From KK5 sp034043675 (GTDB lineage Bacteria; Pseudomonadota; Gammaproteobacteria; Burkholderiales; Burkholderiaceae_C): DNA of 64,000 nucleotides. Location of the stretch: positions 186,001 to 250,000 of the forward strand of contig NZ_JAXCLA010000003.1 in NCBI RefSeq assembly GCF_034043675.1, in the 5' to 3' direction. The notes under the pieces are model-generated. The model was given only the letters and a program-made list of their open reading frames with translations, was not told the DNA's origin and ran no database searches. A program made the position numbers and the translations under genes. This document shows, piece after piece, positions 24,842 through 32,955 of this stretch. The number at the start of each line of letters is the position of its first letter. The first letter of the stretch is position 1.

Positions 24842-24994
24842 ACAGGAGACCAACCCAGCCATAACCGCCAACCCGAGCGCCATCTCGACTCCGCAGATCG
24901 CACGTCCGTCGTATCCAGCCAACTATCGCGATCAGTGTGACCATACGGCCCCGTCAGCCAGACTTTGCCCGCCAACACACAAAGGATCTGTCCC

Positions 24995-26053
24995 ATGACC
25001 GCCACCCTTGCCTACGCCGCCCAGGACGCCATCACCGCGCTGGGGCCGATGAACATCGAGCGCCGCGAGCCCGGGCCGGATGATGTGCAGATCGAGATCC
25101 TGTACTGCGGCGTCTGCCATTCGGACCTGCACACCGCGCGCAACGAGTGGAAGAACACGATCTATCCCTCGGTGCCCGGCCACGAGATCGTCGGCCGCGT
25201 CAGCGCCGTCGGTGCCGACGTGACGCGCTTCAAGGTCGGTGACATCGCCGGCGTCGGCTGCATGGTCGACAGCTGCCAGCATTGCGCCTCCTGCGCCGAC
25301 GATCTCGAACAGTACTGCGACAACGGCTTCACCGGCACCTACAACGGCCCCGCCTTCGGCGGCGACAACACCTACGGCGGCTACTCCAGCCGCATCGTCG
25401 TGCGACAGAAGTTCGTGCTGAAGATCACCCACGACCTGGACCAGCTGGCCGCCGTGTCGCCGCTGCTGTGCGCCGGCATCACGACCTATTCGCCGCTGCG
25501 GCAATGGGGCGTGCAGAAGGGGCAGAAGGTCGGCATCGTGGGCCTCGGCGGCCTCGGGCACATGGGCGTCAAGATCGCCGCGGCGATGGGGGCGCACGTG
25601 GTGCTGTTCACCACCTCCGCCGGCAAGGCCGAGGATGCCAAGCGCATGGGTGCTGCCGAGGTCGTGATCTCGAAGGACGCGCAGGCCATGGCGGCGCATC
25701 AGGGCAGCTTCGACTTCATCCTCAACACGGTCGCGGCGCAGCACAACCTCGACCCCTTCATCGCCCTGCTGAAGCGCGACTGCACGATGACGCTGGTCGG
25801 CGCGCCCGAACATGCGCACCCCTCGCCCAGCGTCTTCGGCCTGATCTTCAAGCGCCGCCGCCTGGGCGGCTCGCTGATCGGCGGCATCCGCGAGACGCAG
25901 GAGATGCTGGACTTCTGCGCCGAGCACGGCATCGTCTCGGACATCGAGATGATCGCCATGAAGGACATCAACGCCGCCTACGAGCGCATGCTCAAGAGCG
26001 ACGTGAAGTACCGCTTCGTGATCGACATGGCCACGCTCGGCGCGGGCCAGTAA
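24995..26053 (+). CDS. Zinc-dependent NAD(P) alcohol dehydrogenase (YahK/CAD-like)
   Basis: A 352-residue medium-chain dehydrogenase. Catalytic zinc ligands are visible in YCGVCHSDLH and GHEIVG. The structural zinc cysteines appear in DSCQHCASCADDLEQYC. The cofactor fold has GLGGLGHMGVKIA. Sequence and length fit the YahK / cinnamyl-alcohol-dehydrogenase-like group, which reduces many aldehydes, usually with NADPH. ATG 24995 is preceded by AAAGGAT at a good distance; the open frame starts 10 codons earlier but lacks such a site. It stands alone, after the structured repeat and convergent with the Mop-like gene. The physiological substrate is unknown. Confidence 0.95.
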   Translation: MTATLAYAAQDAITALGPMNIERREPGPDDVQIEILYCGVCHSDLHTARNEWKNTIYPSVPGHEIVGRVSAVGADVTRFKVGDIAGVGCMVDSCQHCASCADDLEQYCDNGFTGTYNGPAFGGDNTYGGYSSRIVVRQKFVLKITHDLDQLAAVSPLLCAGITTYSPLRQWGVQKGQKVGIVGLGGLGHMGVKIAAAMGAHVVLFTTSAGKAEDAKRMGAAEVVISKDAQAMAAHQGSFDFILNTVAAQHNLDPFIALLKRDCTMTLVGAPEHAHPSPSVFGLIFKRRRLGGSLIGGIRETQEMLDFCAEHGIVSDIEMIAMKDINAAYERMLKSDVKYRFVIDMATLGAGQ

Positions 26054-26065
26054 TCGCCTTCTTCG

Positions 26066-26494
26066 TCAGGCAGCGACGCCGAGGATCACGCTCGATGCCT
26101 TGAAGATCGCCAGCGCTTCGCTGCCCTGGGCCAGACCCATGGCCTGGGCGCTGGCCAGCGTGATGATCACGGCGACCTGGATGCCGCCGGCCAGTTCCAG
26201 CACGACCTCGGTGTTCACCGCGCCGTCCGTGACCTTCGCAACCTTGCCCTTGAGCTGGTTGCGCGCGGACAGACGCACGCCGTCGCAATCGCTCATCAGG
26301 ATGATCGACGAGGCCTTGACCAGGGCGAAGGCGCTGGCGCCGGCCGCCAGCTTCATGCTGTTGCGGCTCTCGCGGGTGACGGTGGCGACGATCTTGTGAC
26401 CGCCGGCGACTTCGAGTTCGACTTCGTCGTTGATCGCGCCTTCGCGGATGGCGCTGACCTTGCCGGCGAATTGGTTGCGTGCGCTGGTTTTCAC
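26066..26494 (-). CDS. Two-domain Mop/TOBE molybdate-pterin binding protein
   Basis: A 142-residue protein of two tandem TOBE (Mop) domains, each about 68 residues. The first starts TSARNQFAGKVSAIREGAIN and the second LSARNQLKGKVAKVTDGAVN. Such di-Mop proteins (molbindins) bind molybdate or tungstate in the cytoplasm and are thought to store or buffer it. I chose the GTG at 26494 because it begins the protein right at the first domain; the upstream open frame is unrelated sequence. It ends 12 bp from the convergent alcohol dehydrogenase. The molybdopterin-domain gene at 14.4 kb and any other molybdoenzyme could be beneficiaries, but no modABC genes are in the window. Confidence 0.9.
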   Translation of the reverse strand: MKTSARNQFAGKVSAIREGAINDEVELEVAGGHKIVATVTRESRNSMKLAAGASAFALVKASSIILMSDCDGVRLSARNQLKGKVAKVTDGAVNTEVVLELAGGIQVAVIITLASAQAMGLAQGSEALAIFKASSVILGVAA

Positions 26495-26573
26495 GGGATG
26501 GGTTCTCCGGTAGGTGACGGGTTGCAGATGAGCTATGCCCGCATTTTCCCATCCCGTTGGATCGCTCTCGCCT

Positions 26574-27542
26574 TCAGCGCCCACCATCCCGCCCACGTTT
26601 CCGCAGGACCTCGCCACTCAGGGCCACCGGCACCGCCGCGCGCATCGCGGCGAGGAAGTGCCTGACCCGGGCCGGCGTGTGCTGCAGGCGCGGGTAGACG
26701 AGCCAGAGCGGCAGGGGTGCCGCCTGCCAGGTGGGCGCGATGTGAACCAGGTCGCCCCGGTCGATGTCCTCGCGCAGCACCCATTCGGAGGCGACGCAGA
26801 CGCCGAGTCCGCGCAGGGCAGCGCTGCGCAGCGCGAACAGGTTGTCCGTGATGACCCGGGGCCTGAATCGCACCTCGACCGCCTCCGAAGACTCGGCCTC
26901 CCGCAGCTCCACACGATCCCGCGAGTAGGGATGCTGGCCGATCCAGGGCAGGTTCGCGAGCTCGTTCGCGTGCATGGGAAGCTGCTTGCCCAGCAGGCGC
27001 GGCGACGCAGCCACGATGCGCGGCACCTCGGCCAGCAGGACCGCCACGGCGGACTCGGTGGTGACCTCGCCCGCGTGGATCGCGCAATCCACCTTGTTGG
27101 CCACGAAATCCGGCGTCCGGTCGTGCAGCGTCCATTCGATCGAGATGCCCGGGTAGCGCTCCAGGAAGTCGCCGAGCGCGTCAACGAGCTTGGCCTGGCC
27201 GAACGCGTGTGGCACGACCACGCGCAAGTTGCCGCGCGGCTCGTCGTCTTCGCCGCGCACGTCCGACTCGAACTCGGCCCATTCCGCGAGCAACGATTTC
27301 GCGCGCTGGTAGCAGCGCTCGCCGTCCTCGGTCAAGGTCATGCTGCGCGACGAGCGCGCCAGCAACTGCAGGCCCAGCTCACGCTCCAGCGCCTGGAGCC
27401 GGCGGCTGATCGTGGGCGGCGTCGAGTCGAGCTGCGTGGCGGCGGCCGAGATGCTGCCGGCCTCCACGATGCGGACGAAGGTTTCCAGCAACGAGAGCCG
27501 GTCGGTGTTGTTCGGGCTGGCGTTCATGTCGTTCTTCTTCAT
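26574..27542 (-). CDS. LysR family regulator divergent from MFS transporter
   Basis: A 322-residue LysR-type regulator. The N-terminal winged helix spans about 14-75 (FVRIVEAGSISAAATQLDST, then LQALERELGLQLLARSSR), and the rest is the periplasmic-binding-like effector domain, ending in RVRHFLAAMRAAVP typical of the group. Starts at 27542 or 27527 are both possible; neither has a good ribosome binding site. It is transcribed away from the MFS gene, which it most likely controls; a 14-bp perfect palindrome lies between them. Confidence 0.92.
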   Translation of the reverse strand: MKKNDMNASPNNTDRLSLLETFVRIVEAGSISAAATQLDSTPPTISRRLQALERELGLQLLARSSRSMTLTEDGERCYQRAKSLLAEWAEFESDVRGEDDEPRGNLRVVVPHAFGQAKLVDALGDFLERYPGISIEWTLHDRTPDFVANKVDCAIHAGEVTTESAVAVLLAEVPRIVAASPRLLGKQLPMHANELANLPWIGQHPYSRDRVELREAESSEAVEVRFRPRVITDNLFALRSAALRGLGVCVASEWVLREDIDRGDLVHIAPTWQAAPLPLWLVYPRLQHTPARVRHFLAAMRAAVPVALSGEVLRKRGRDGGR

Positions 27543-27619
27543 CCGTGCGTCGGACGTAAGGCTGGGTTGTCGGCGAGCCCTCTACCGGGCCGGCGGTGAA
27601 TTCCGCAAACTGCCGGCAA

Positions 27620-27633
27620 GCATTCGCGAATGC
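27620..27633. promoter_or_regulatory. Palindrome between lysR and MFS genes
   Basis: GCATTCGCGAATGC is a perfect 14-bp palindrome located 30 bp before the MFS ATG and 78 bp before the LysR start. LysR proteins bind interrupted dyads with a T-N11-A core in such divergent regions, so this is a reasonable operator candidate. Confidence 0.45.
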
Positions 27634-27662
27634 GACCTCCCACAAGCCTTTGAGTATCCAAG

Positions 27663-28874
27663 ATGAACACCACCCACACCCTCCCTTCCGGCTCGACGGC
27701 GGCGCCGCCGAGACCCCTCTCCGCCGCACGATTCCGCCTGCTCGCCTTCTGCGTCGGCGCGGTCGTTGCGAACATCTACTACGCGCAGCCGGTCGTCGAC
27801 GCCATCGCGCGCTCGTTCGGCCTGTCCATCGCCGCGGCGACCAACATCGTGTCGCTGACGCAGATGGGCTATGCGCTGGGCCTGTTCCTGATCGTGCCGC
27901 TGGGCGACCTGCTGGAAAGCCGGCGGCTGATCGTCATCTCGGTGCTGGCATCCAGCGCGGCCTTGGCGATCGCCGCATCGTCCAGCACGCCGGGCCTCTT
28001 CCTGGCCGGATGCCTGCTGATCGGGCTCAGCTCGGTCTCGGTGCAGGTCATGGTCCCGCTGGCCGCCCACTACGCGCCGCCGGCCGAGCGCGGGCGCGTG
28101 GTCGGGAACATCATGAGCGGCCTCGTCGCGGGCATCCTGCTCGCCCGGCCGCTGTCGAGCCTGGTCGTCGACCACTTCGGCTGGCGAGCGATCTTCTGGA
28201 CCGCGTCGGCGCTGATGCTCTGCGTCGCCGTGCTGATCGGCCGCTTCGTCCCTTCCCGGCAGCCGCGCTCCGCGGTCGGCTACGACGCGCTGATCGCCTC
28301 GCTCGTCCGGCTGCTGAAGGAGACGCCCGTGCTCCGCCGCCGCGCGCTGTACCAGGCGAGCCTCTTCGCGGCCTTCTCGATGTTCTGGACCACGATTCCG
28401 ATCGAGCTGGTCCACAAGCACGGCTTCTCCCAGTCGCAAGTGGCGCTGTTCACACTCATCGGCGCGACAGGCACGCTCGCCGGCCCCTTCGGCGGCAGGC
28501 TCGCCGATGCCGGCAGGGCGCGCTTCGCGACACTGCTCTCGCTGGGTGGCGCGGGCCTCAGCCTACTCGCGCTGGCCGCACCGTCGCTGACGGGCAGCGT
28601 CCTCGTCATCGGCCTGGTCGCCGTCGCCTTCGATTTCTGCGTGCAGATGAACATGGTCGTCGGGCAACGCGCCATCTTCCAGCTCGCCGAAGAACACCGC
28701 AGCCGCCTCAACGCCCTCTACACCACGAGCATCTTCATCGGCGGGGCGGTCGGCTCCTCGGTGGGCGGCAGCCTCTATGCGACCGGCGGGCTCGGCACTG
28801 CGGCGCTCGCGGGCGGCGTGCTGGCGCTGTTGATCGGTGTCCTTGCCTTCGTGATCGAACCTTCGCGGGACTAG
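27663..28874 (+). CDS. MFS transporter, probable drug or metabolite exporter
   Basis: A 403-residue major facilitator with about 12 membrane segments. The loop 2-3 motif is GDLLESRRLIV, a form of the MFS motif A, and YYAQPVVDAIARSFG near the N-terminus is characteristic of the YdeR/NepI-like exporter group. The region LYTTSIFIGGAVGSSVGGSLY matches a conserved late helix. Substrate unknown. It is divergent from the LysR gene and its stop overlaps the stop of the convergent zinc ADH (shared CTAG). ATG 27663 lacks a strong ribosome binding site. Confidence 0.92.
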   Translation: MNTTHTLPSGSTAAPPRPLSAARFRLLAFCVGAVVANIYYAQPVVDAIARSFGLSIAAATNIVSLTQMGYALGLFLIVPLGDLLESRRLIVISVLASSAALAIAASSSTPGLFLAGCLLIGLSSVSVQVMVPLAAHYAPPAERGRVVGNIMSGLVAGILLARPLSSLVVDHFGWRAIFWTASALMLCVAVLIGRFVPSRQPRSAVGYDALIASLVRLLKETPVLRRRALYQASLFAAFSMFWTTIPIELVHKHGFSQSQVALFTLIGATGTLAGPFGGRLADAGRARFATLLSLGGAGLSLLALAAPSLTGSVLVIGLVAVAFDFCVQMNMVVGQRAIFQLAEEHRSRLNALYTTSIFIGGAVGSSVGGSLYATGGLGTAALAGGVLALLIGVLAFVIEPSRD

Positions 28875-29896
28875 TACCGGGAGGTGGTCAGCACCATCCG
28901 GAACCTGACATCACCCGACTTCATGCGCTGGTAAGCCTCGGCCGCCCGCTCGAGCGGCATCCGCTCGATCATCGGCCGCACGCCGGCAAGCACGCTGAAA
29001 TCCAGCGCCTTCTCGGTCTCGAAGGGCGTGCCGGTCAGGGAGCCCAGCACCCGGTGCTCGCCGACGATCAGCGGCCCCGTGGCCACCGGCAGCGGATCCT
29101 TGCCCGCGCCGAGCAGGACGATGCTGCCGGACGGCGCCAGCGCACCGAGCAAGGCGGAGACGGCATCCGCGTGCCCGACAGTACTGATGATGGCCTGCGC
29201 GCCACCGAGAGCCCGCAGCCACGCGACCGCATCCTCGCTCCGGGTGTCGACGAAGTGATGGGCGCCCAGCGCCAGCGCGTCGGCGCGGACGTCCTCGCCA
29301 CGGCCGATGGCGATCACGCGAAAGCCCATGCGCCGGGCGTACTGCAGGGCCATGTGGCCCAGGCCGCCGATGCCCAGGATGGCCACGGTATCGCCAGCCT
29401 GGGCACCGCATTTCCTGAGCGCATTGAAGGTCGCGATGCCGGCGCACAGCAGCGGCGCGGCGTCCTCCGAGTCGAGCGCATCGGGGATGGCGACCAGGCC
29501 CGTGGCGCGCGCCAACATCAGCTCGGCGTATCCACCGTCGCAGCTGGAGCCAACGTAAGGTTGCGCGCTGCACAGCTGAAACCGTCCCTGCCGGCAGGCC
29601 GGGCAGACCTGGCAATGTCCGCCGAGCCGACCGACGCCGACGCGCTGGCCCACACGCCAGATCGGCGGAACCGCGGTGCCCAGCGCCAAGATGCGACCGA
29701 CCACCTCGTGGCCGGGCACGCGAGGCAGTGCCTCGGCGGGCACGGCACGCTCGATGTCCCCCACGTCGGCACCGCAGATGCCGCACGCTTCCACGGCGAT
29801 GAGGACTTGGGAGGCTGCGGGCGTTGGCGTCGGGCGTTCGACCAGCTCCAGCACGCCGGGCCGCGACACCTGCATCGCGCGATAGGTGGGTTTCAC
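28871..29896 (-). CDS. Zinc-dependent alcohol dehydrogenase, end of oxidoreductase operon
   Basis: A 341-residue medium-chain alcohol dehydrogenase. Zinc-site residues are in CGICGADVG and PGHEVVGR; a structural zinc cluster is suggested by CQVCPACRQGRFQLC; the cofactor fold is GIGGLGHMALQYA. I chose GTG 29896: AAGGAG lies 5-6 nt upstream and GTGA overlaps the stop of the FAD amine oxidase gene. The alternative ATG 29929 would add 11 residues. It is the last gene of the five-gene operon and overlaps the MFS gene tail. Substrate unknown; coupling to an amine oxidase product (an aldehyde) is a plausible inference. Confidence 0.93.
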   Translation of the reverse strand: MKPTYRAMQVSRPGVLELVERPTPTPAASQVLIAVEACGICGADVGDIERAVPAEALPRVPGHEVVGRILALGTAVPPIWRVGQRVGVGRLGGHCQVCPACRQGRFQLCSAQPYVGSSCDGGYAELMLARATGLVAIPDALDSEDAAPLLCAGIATFNALRKCGAQAGDTVAILGIGGLGHMALQYARRMGFRVIAIGRGEDVRADALALGAHHFVDTRSEDAVAWLRALGGAQAIISTVGHADAVSALLGALAPSGSIVLLGAGKDPLPVATGPLIVGEHRVLGSLTGTPFETEKALDFSVLAGVRPMIERMPLERAAEAYQRMKSGDVRFRMVLTTSRY

Positions 29897-30984
29897 GGGC
29901 ACTCCTTCGAGGGCTTGTTCGATGGACATGAGGACAGCCAGGCATCGACGCCGCGGCGCGATGCGTCCACCGCTCCGGCAAGGTAGCCCGGGAACTCGGC
30001 GGACCACTCGCTGGCGATGCCCGTCAGCCGCCCGTACCACGGGCCGGCGATGGCACCGGTTTCCGGCTGGCGCAGCGCATGCCCGGCGTTGGCTTCATCG
30101 GCAGCGGTGCTGGTGAAGGGGTCCACCGACCAGTCCTTGAAGAACTCTTCGCGCGGATGTGCGGCTCGTGGTCCGAACAGGCGAGTCAGCTGGGCCTTGC
30201 AATGCTGAAGCAACTGCTGCTGCGGTACGCGCCGCCGGACCTGCGCCGGCACGCCAAGAAAGCCGAACAGCGCGGCCGGCCCTTGCGGCACGGAGGCATC
30301 GTGGATTTCGCCCAGCGGACCGCGCGCGCTGCGTGCACCGCCGGACAGGCCGGCCTCGCGCCAGAACGCGTGGTCGTAGACGGCCACGTACTTGGCGTGA
30401 GGGGCCATCCAGGTGGGCGTCTCGCGCCAGCTGCGGGCCAGGGCGGGCGGCAGCGCGGGCGTGAACCCAATCGTGGCTTCCGCCAGGCGCGGCGACAGCG
30501 CGAGCATCACATGATCGACTCGCCAGCTCGTCGGCTCGCAGTCCAGCTCCACCTGCTCGCCAACGCGGCGCATGCGGCGCACGCGGTGACCGCCGCGCAA
30601 GTGGCGGTCGGGGATGCGCTGCTGCAGTGCTTCGACCAGCGATTGCATGCCTCCGGGCAGGCGCATCGCGGCGGGAGCGCTCGCGTATCCGGGAACCCGC
30701 ATCGGGACTCCCTGCTGGGCTTGCTCGACCAGCAGATCACCCTCCTCGAACTGCGCGAAGGGTCGTAGGCCCAGATCGACGATGAGCTCGTGCAGTTCGG
30801 GTTGGAACTCGGGCCAGTACCAGGTCGGGCCGAGATCGAAGCCGCCGGCCGAGCTGATGCGCCCGCCCGGCGCAGTACGAGCTTCCAGCAGAACGAAATC
30901 CTGCACGCCAGCCCGCAGCAGGCACAGCGCCGCGTGCAGGCCGCTCAGCCCGCCTCCAACGATGGCGATACGTGCGGTGTTCAT
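29893..30984 (-). CDS. FAD-dependent amine oxidase family protein
   Basis: A 363-residue flavoprotein. The N-terminal dinucleotide motif IAIVGGGLSGLHAALCLLRAG binds FAD, the glycine-arginine motif APGGRISS follows, and LPGGMQSLVEALQQRI resembles the conserved middle of the flavin amine oxidase/protoporphyrinogen oxidase group. The C-terminal FAD motif is a weak one around GAIAGPWYGRL and GYLAGAVDAS. No signal peptide. The ATG overlaps the cupin gene's stop (ATGA) and its own stop overlaps the next gene's GTG, so three genes are translationally coupled. The natural amine or other substrate is unknown; the protein is somewhat short for the family. Confidence 0.85.
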   Translation of the reverse strand: MNTARIAIVGGGLSGLHAALCLLRAGVQDFVLLEARTAPGGRISSAGGFDLGPTWYWPEFQPELHELIVDLGLRPFAQFEEGDLLVEQAQQGVPMRVPGYASAPAAMRLPGGMQSLVEALQQRIPDRHLRGGHRVRRMRRVGEQVELDCEPTSWRVDHVMLALSPRLAEATIGFTPALPPALARSWRETPTWMAPHAKYVAVYDHAFWREAGLSGGARSARGPLGEIHDASVPQGPAALFGFLGVPAQVRRRVPQQQLLQHCKAQLTRLFGPRAAHPREEFFKDWSVDPFTSTAADEANAGHALRQPETGAIAGPWYGRLTGIASEWSAEFPGYLAGAVDASRRGVDAWLSSCPSNKPSKECP

Positions 30985-31640
30985 CGGCGCGCATCGCCCA
31001 GGTGGCCGGTCTTCAGGTACAGCAAGGTGCCGGCATCACCGCCGCGCAACTCCGAGCCAGGCGCCGGCAAGCGCAACCAACTACCGGGCTCCAGGCGCTG
31101 GCCCGGCATCGACAGCGCGCCTTCCAGCACGAGCAATTCCGCGCCGCCCGAGGCGTCGAGAGCCAACAGCAATCCCGGCGGCAAGCGCTCCAGCCGGACC
31201 TGCTCGCCAGCGCTGTCGAACAGCGGGCAGATCGAACCTTCGCCGGCCTCGCGCCAGTTGCGCGGGTCTCGCGTATCGACCCTCAAGGCACTCCGCTCGT
31301 CCGCGCCCATCTGTCCGAGCTTCACGAAGATCAGCGCGCCCTCGCAGCTCGACGGGCGGTGCGCCGAGCCCGGCGGGTTGCGCAGATAGCAGCCGGCCGG
31401 GTGATCCTCGCCGTCCGCGGAGAAGGTGCCCGACAGCACCAGGATCTCCTCGCCGCCCGGGTGCGCGTGCGCGGGGAACTGCGATCCCGGCGCGTAGCGC
31501 ACGAGGCTGGTGGCCCGCGCCTGCTCGCCGCCCACGCGGTCCAGCATCACGCGCTCGACACCGGCCTGCGGCGATCGGGTCCAGCAGTGCTCGTGCGCAC
31601 GCACCAGCGCGGCCTGGGAGAAATCGGCGCGGATCAGCAT
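30981..31640 (-). CDS. ChrR-like cupin domain protein
   Basis: A 219-residue cupin. The metal-binding core appears in FPAHAHPGGEEILVLSGTFS, with His, His and Glu ligands in the usual order, and the second motif in LRNPPGSAHRPSS. The pattern resembles the cupin part of ChrR anti-sigma factors, but the zinc-binding N-terminal anti-sigma domain is missing, so an anti-sigma role is unlikely. A second cupin-like half may lie in 125-219. It is third in the oxidoreductase operon; an enzymatic or metal-sensing role is possible. Confidence 0.85.
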   Translation of the reverse strand: MLIRADFSQAALVRAHEHCWTRSPQAGVERVMLDRVGGEQARATSLVRYAPGSQFPAHAHPGGEEILVLSGTFSADGEDHPAGCYLRNPPGSAHRPSSCEGALIFVKLGQMGADERSALRVDTRDPRNWREAGEGSICPLFDSAGEQVRLERLPPGLLLALDASGGAELLVLEGALSMPGQRLEPGSWLRLPAPGSELRGGDAGTLLYLKTGHLGDARR

Positions 31641-31658
31641 GGTCGTCGCGGCACCGGG

Positions 31659-32003
31659 CTAGGCCTGCGGCAACTGCGCGTGCGCTTCGAGCACGCGTGC
31701 CGAGTGGGTCAGCGCCGCGCCGGCGTTCAGGGCGATGGCCACGCCGAGCGCTTCCGCGATCTCCTCGCGCGAAGCGCCGTGCTCAACGGCCTTCTTCGTG
31801 TGCACGGCAATGCAGCCGTCGCAGCGCGTGGTCACGGCCACCGCCAGCGCGATCAGCTCGTGCATCTTGGGCTCCAGGCGGCCGGTCTTCGCGCCGGCGC
31901 TGTCGATGATCGCGAGGCCGCGCATCACGTCGGGGCTCAGCTGAGCGTAGTCGCCCACGCGCCCCAGCAAGGCGCCGCGGTAGTCGTTCCAGTCTTGCAT
32001 CAT
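31659..32003 (-). CDS. AhpD-like / carboxymuconolactone decarboxylase family protein
   Basis: A 114-residue protein of the CMD/AhpD superfamily. The motif TTRCDGCIAVHTKKAVEHGA has the CxxC pair and downstream histidine used by AhpD-type alkyl-hydroperoxidases, so peroxidase or disulfide activity fits better than decarboxylation. ATG 32003 follows AAGGAGAAGCAGACC. It lies between the SDR and cupin genes, with gaps of 32 and 18 bp, as second gene of the operon. The open frame running further upstream passes antisense-like through the SDR gene and is rejected. Confidence 0.92.
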   Translation of the reverse strand: MMQDWNDYRGALLGRVGDYAQLSPDVMRGLAIIDSAGAKTGRLEPKMHELIALAVAVTTRCDGCIAVHTKKAVEHGASREEIAEALGVAIALNAGAALTHSARVLEAHAQLPQA

Positions 32004-32035
32004 GGTCTGCTTCTCCTTGTTGATCGATGCGGGCT

Positions 32036-32809
32036 TCAGTTCCGGCCGGCCATCACGCCGCCGTCCACGTCCCAGATGGCACCGGTCACCCAGCTGGCCT
32101 TGTTCGACAGCAGGAAGACGATCACTTCCGCGACGTCCTGCGGCGTGCCCACGCGGCCGATCGGGTGGAAGGCGTTGAAGCCCTGCAAGGTGCTGTGCAC
32201 CTCGGCCTTGGGGATGAAGCCTTCGTAGATCGGTGTCTGCACGACGGCCGGCGAGACCGCGTTGACGCGGATCTGCTGGGGCGCCAGCTCCATCGCCAGG
32301 TGCTGGGTCAGCGAGTGCAGGCCGGCCTTGGCCATCGAGTAGGCCGAAGACGGCGTCGCCGCGATGGCCTGGCGCGCCCACATCGAGCCGATGTTGACGA
32401 TGGCGCCGGGCTTGCCCTGCGCCACGAGTTGGGCCGCCACGGCCTGCGTGATGAAGAAGAAGGCCTTGTTGATCTGCATGTACTGCTCGTAGTCGGCCGT
32501 CTCGTGCTCCAGGAAGGGCTTGGGGAAGAAGACGCCGGCCGCGTTGACGAGCAGGTCGATGTCGCCGTGCTCGGCCTTCAGCGTGCGCAGCAGCGCGGTC
32601 AGGCCGTCTTCGGTGCTCAGGTCGGCTGTCACGCCCCAGACCTGGCCGAGCGACGACAGCCCCTGGAGCGCCTTTTCGGTCTTGTCGGCACGGTGGCCCA
32701 CGATCACGGCGCTGCCGCCGTCTTCCAGCACCTGGCGGGCCACGGCGAGACCCATGCCGCTCGTGCCGCCGACGACCAGCAGCTTGCGGCCCTTGAATTG
32801 ATGGCTCAT
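32036..32809 (-). CDS. Short-chain dehydrogenase/reductase
   Basis: A 257-residue classical SDR. It has the cofactor motif GGTSGMGLAVA, DLS near 65 for adenine binding, NAAGVFF, and the catalytic Ser-Tyr-Lys set in NIGSMW and SAYSMAKAG. The basic residues in GHRADKTEK suggest NADP(H). It leads the five-gene minus-strand operon and is divergent from the GcvA-like LysR regulator over a 146-bp AT-richer region. The substrate is not predictable. Confidence 0.94.
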   Translation of the reverse strand: MSHQFKGRKLLVVGGTSGMGLAVARQVLEDGGSAVIVGHRADKTEKALQGLSSLGQVWGVTADLSTEDGLTALLRTLKAEHGDIDLLVNAAGVFFPKPFLEHETADYEQYMQINKAFFFITQAVAAQLVAQGKPGAIVNIGSMWARQAIAATPSSAYSMAKAGLHSLTQHLAMELAPQQIRVNAVSPAVVQTPIYEGFIPKAEVHSTLQGFNAFHPIGRVGTPQDVAEVIVFLLSNKASWVTGAIWDVDGGVMAGRN

Positions 32810-32847
32810 GAAAACCTCTCGTGAATAAATGAATGAAGATCGACCTC

Positions 32848-32949
32848 ATGGAAAGAAAAACCTCTCCATATCGAGCGACTGGTCATTCTTCTGAGCTTCA
32901 ACAGCGGAGACAAACGAGTTAAATTGCTTCTCATTGAAAGAAAAACTTC
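32848..32949. promoter_or_regulatory. Direct repeats in the SDR/LysR divergent region
   Basis: Two near-identical 17-mers, ATGGAAAGAAAAACCTC (32848-32864) and ATTGAAAGAAAAACTTC (32933-32949), lie 85 bp apart, about eight helical turns. The second overlaps the leader of the LysR gene. They are AT-rich against the genome background and could be operator half-sites allowing looped autoregulation. Confidence 0.4.
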
Positions 32950-32955
32950 CTCGCA

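Noticed and set aside
30981..31640. Anti-sigma factor ChrR for the cupin protein.
   Set aside because: It lacks the zinc-binding anti-sigma domain and no ECF sigma gene is adjacent.
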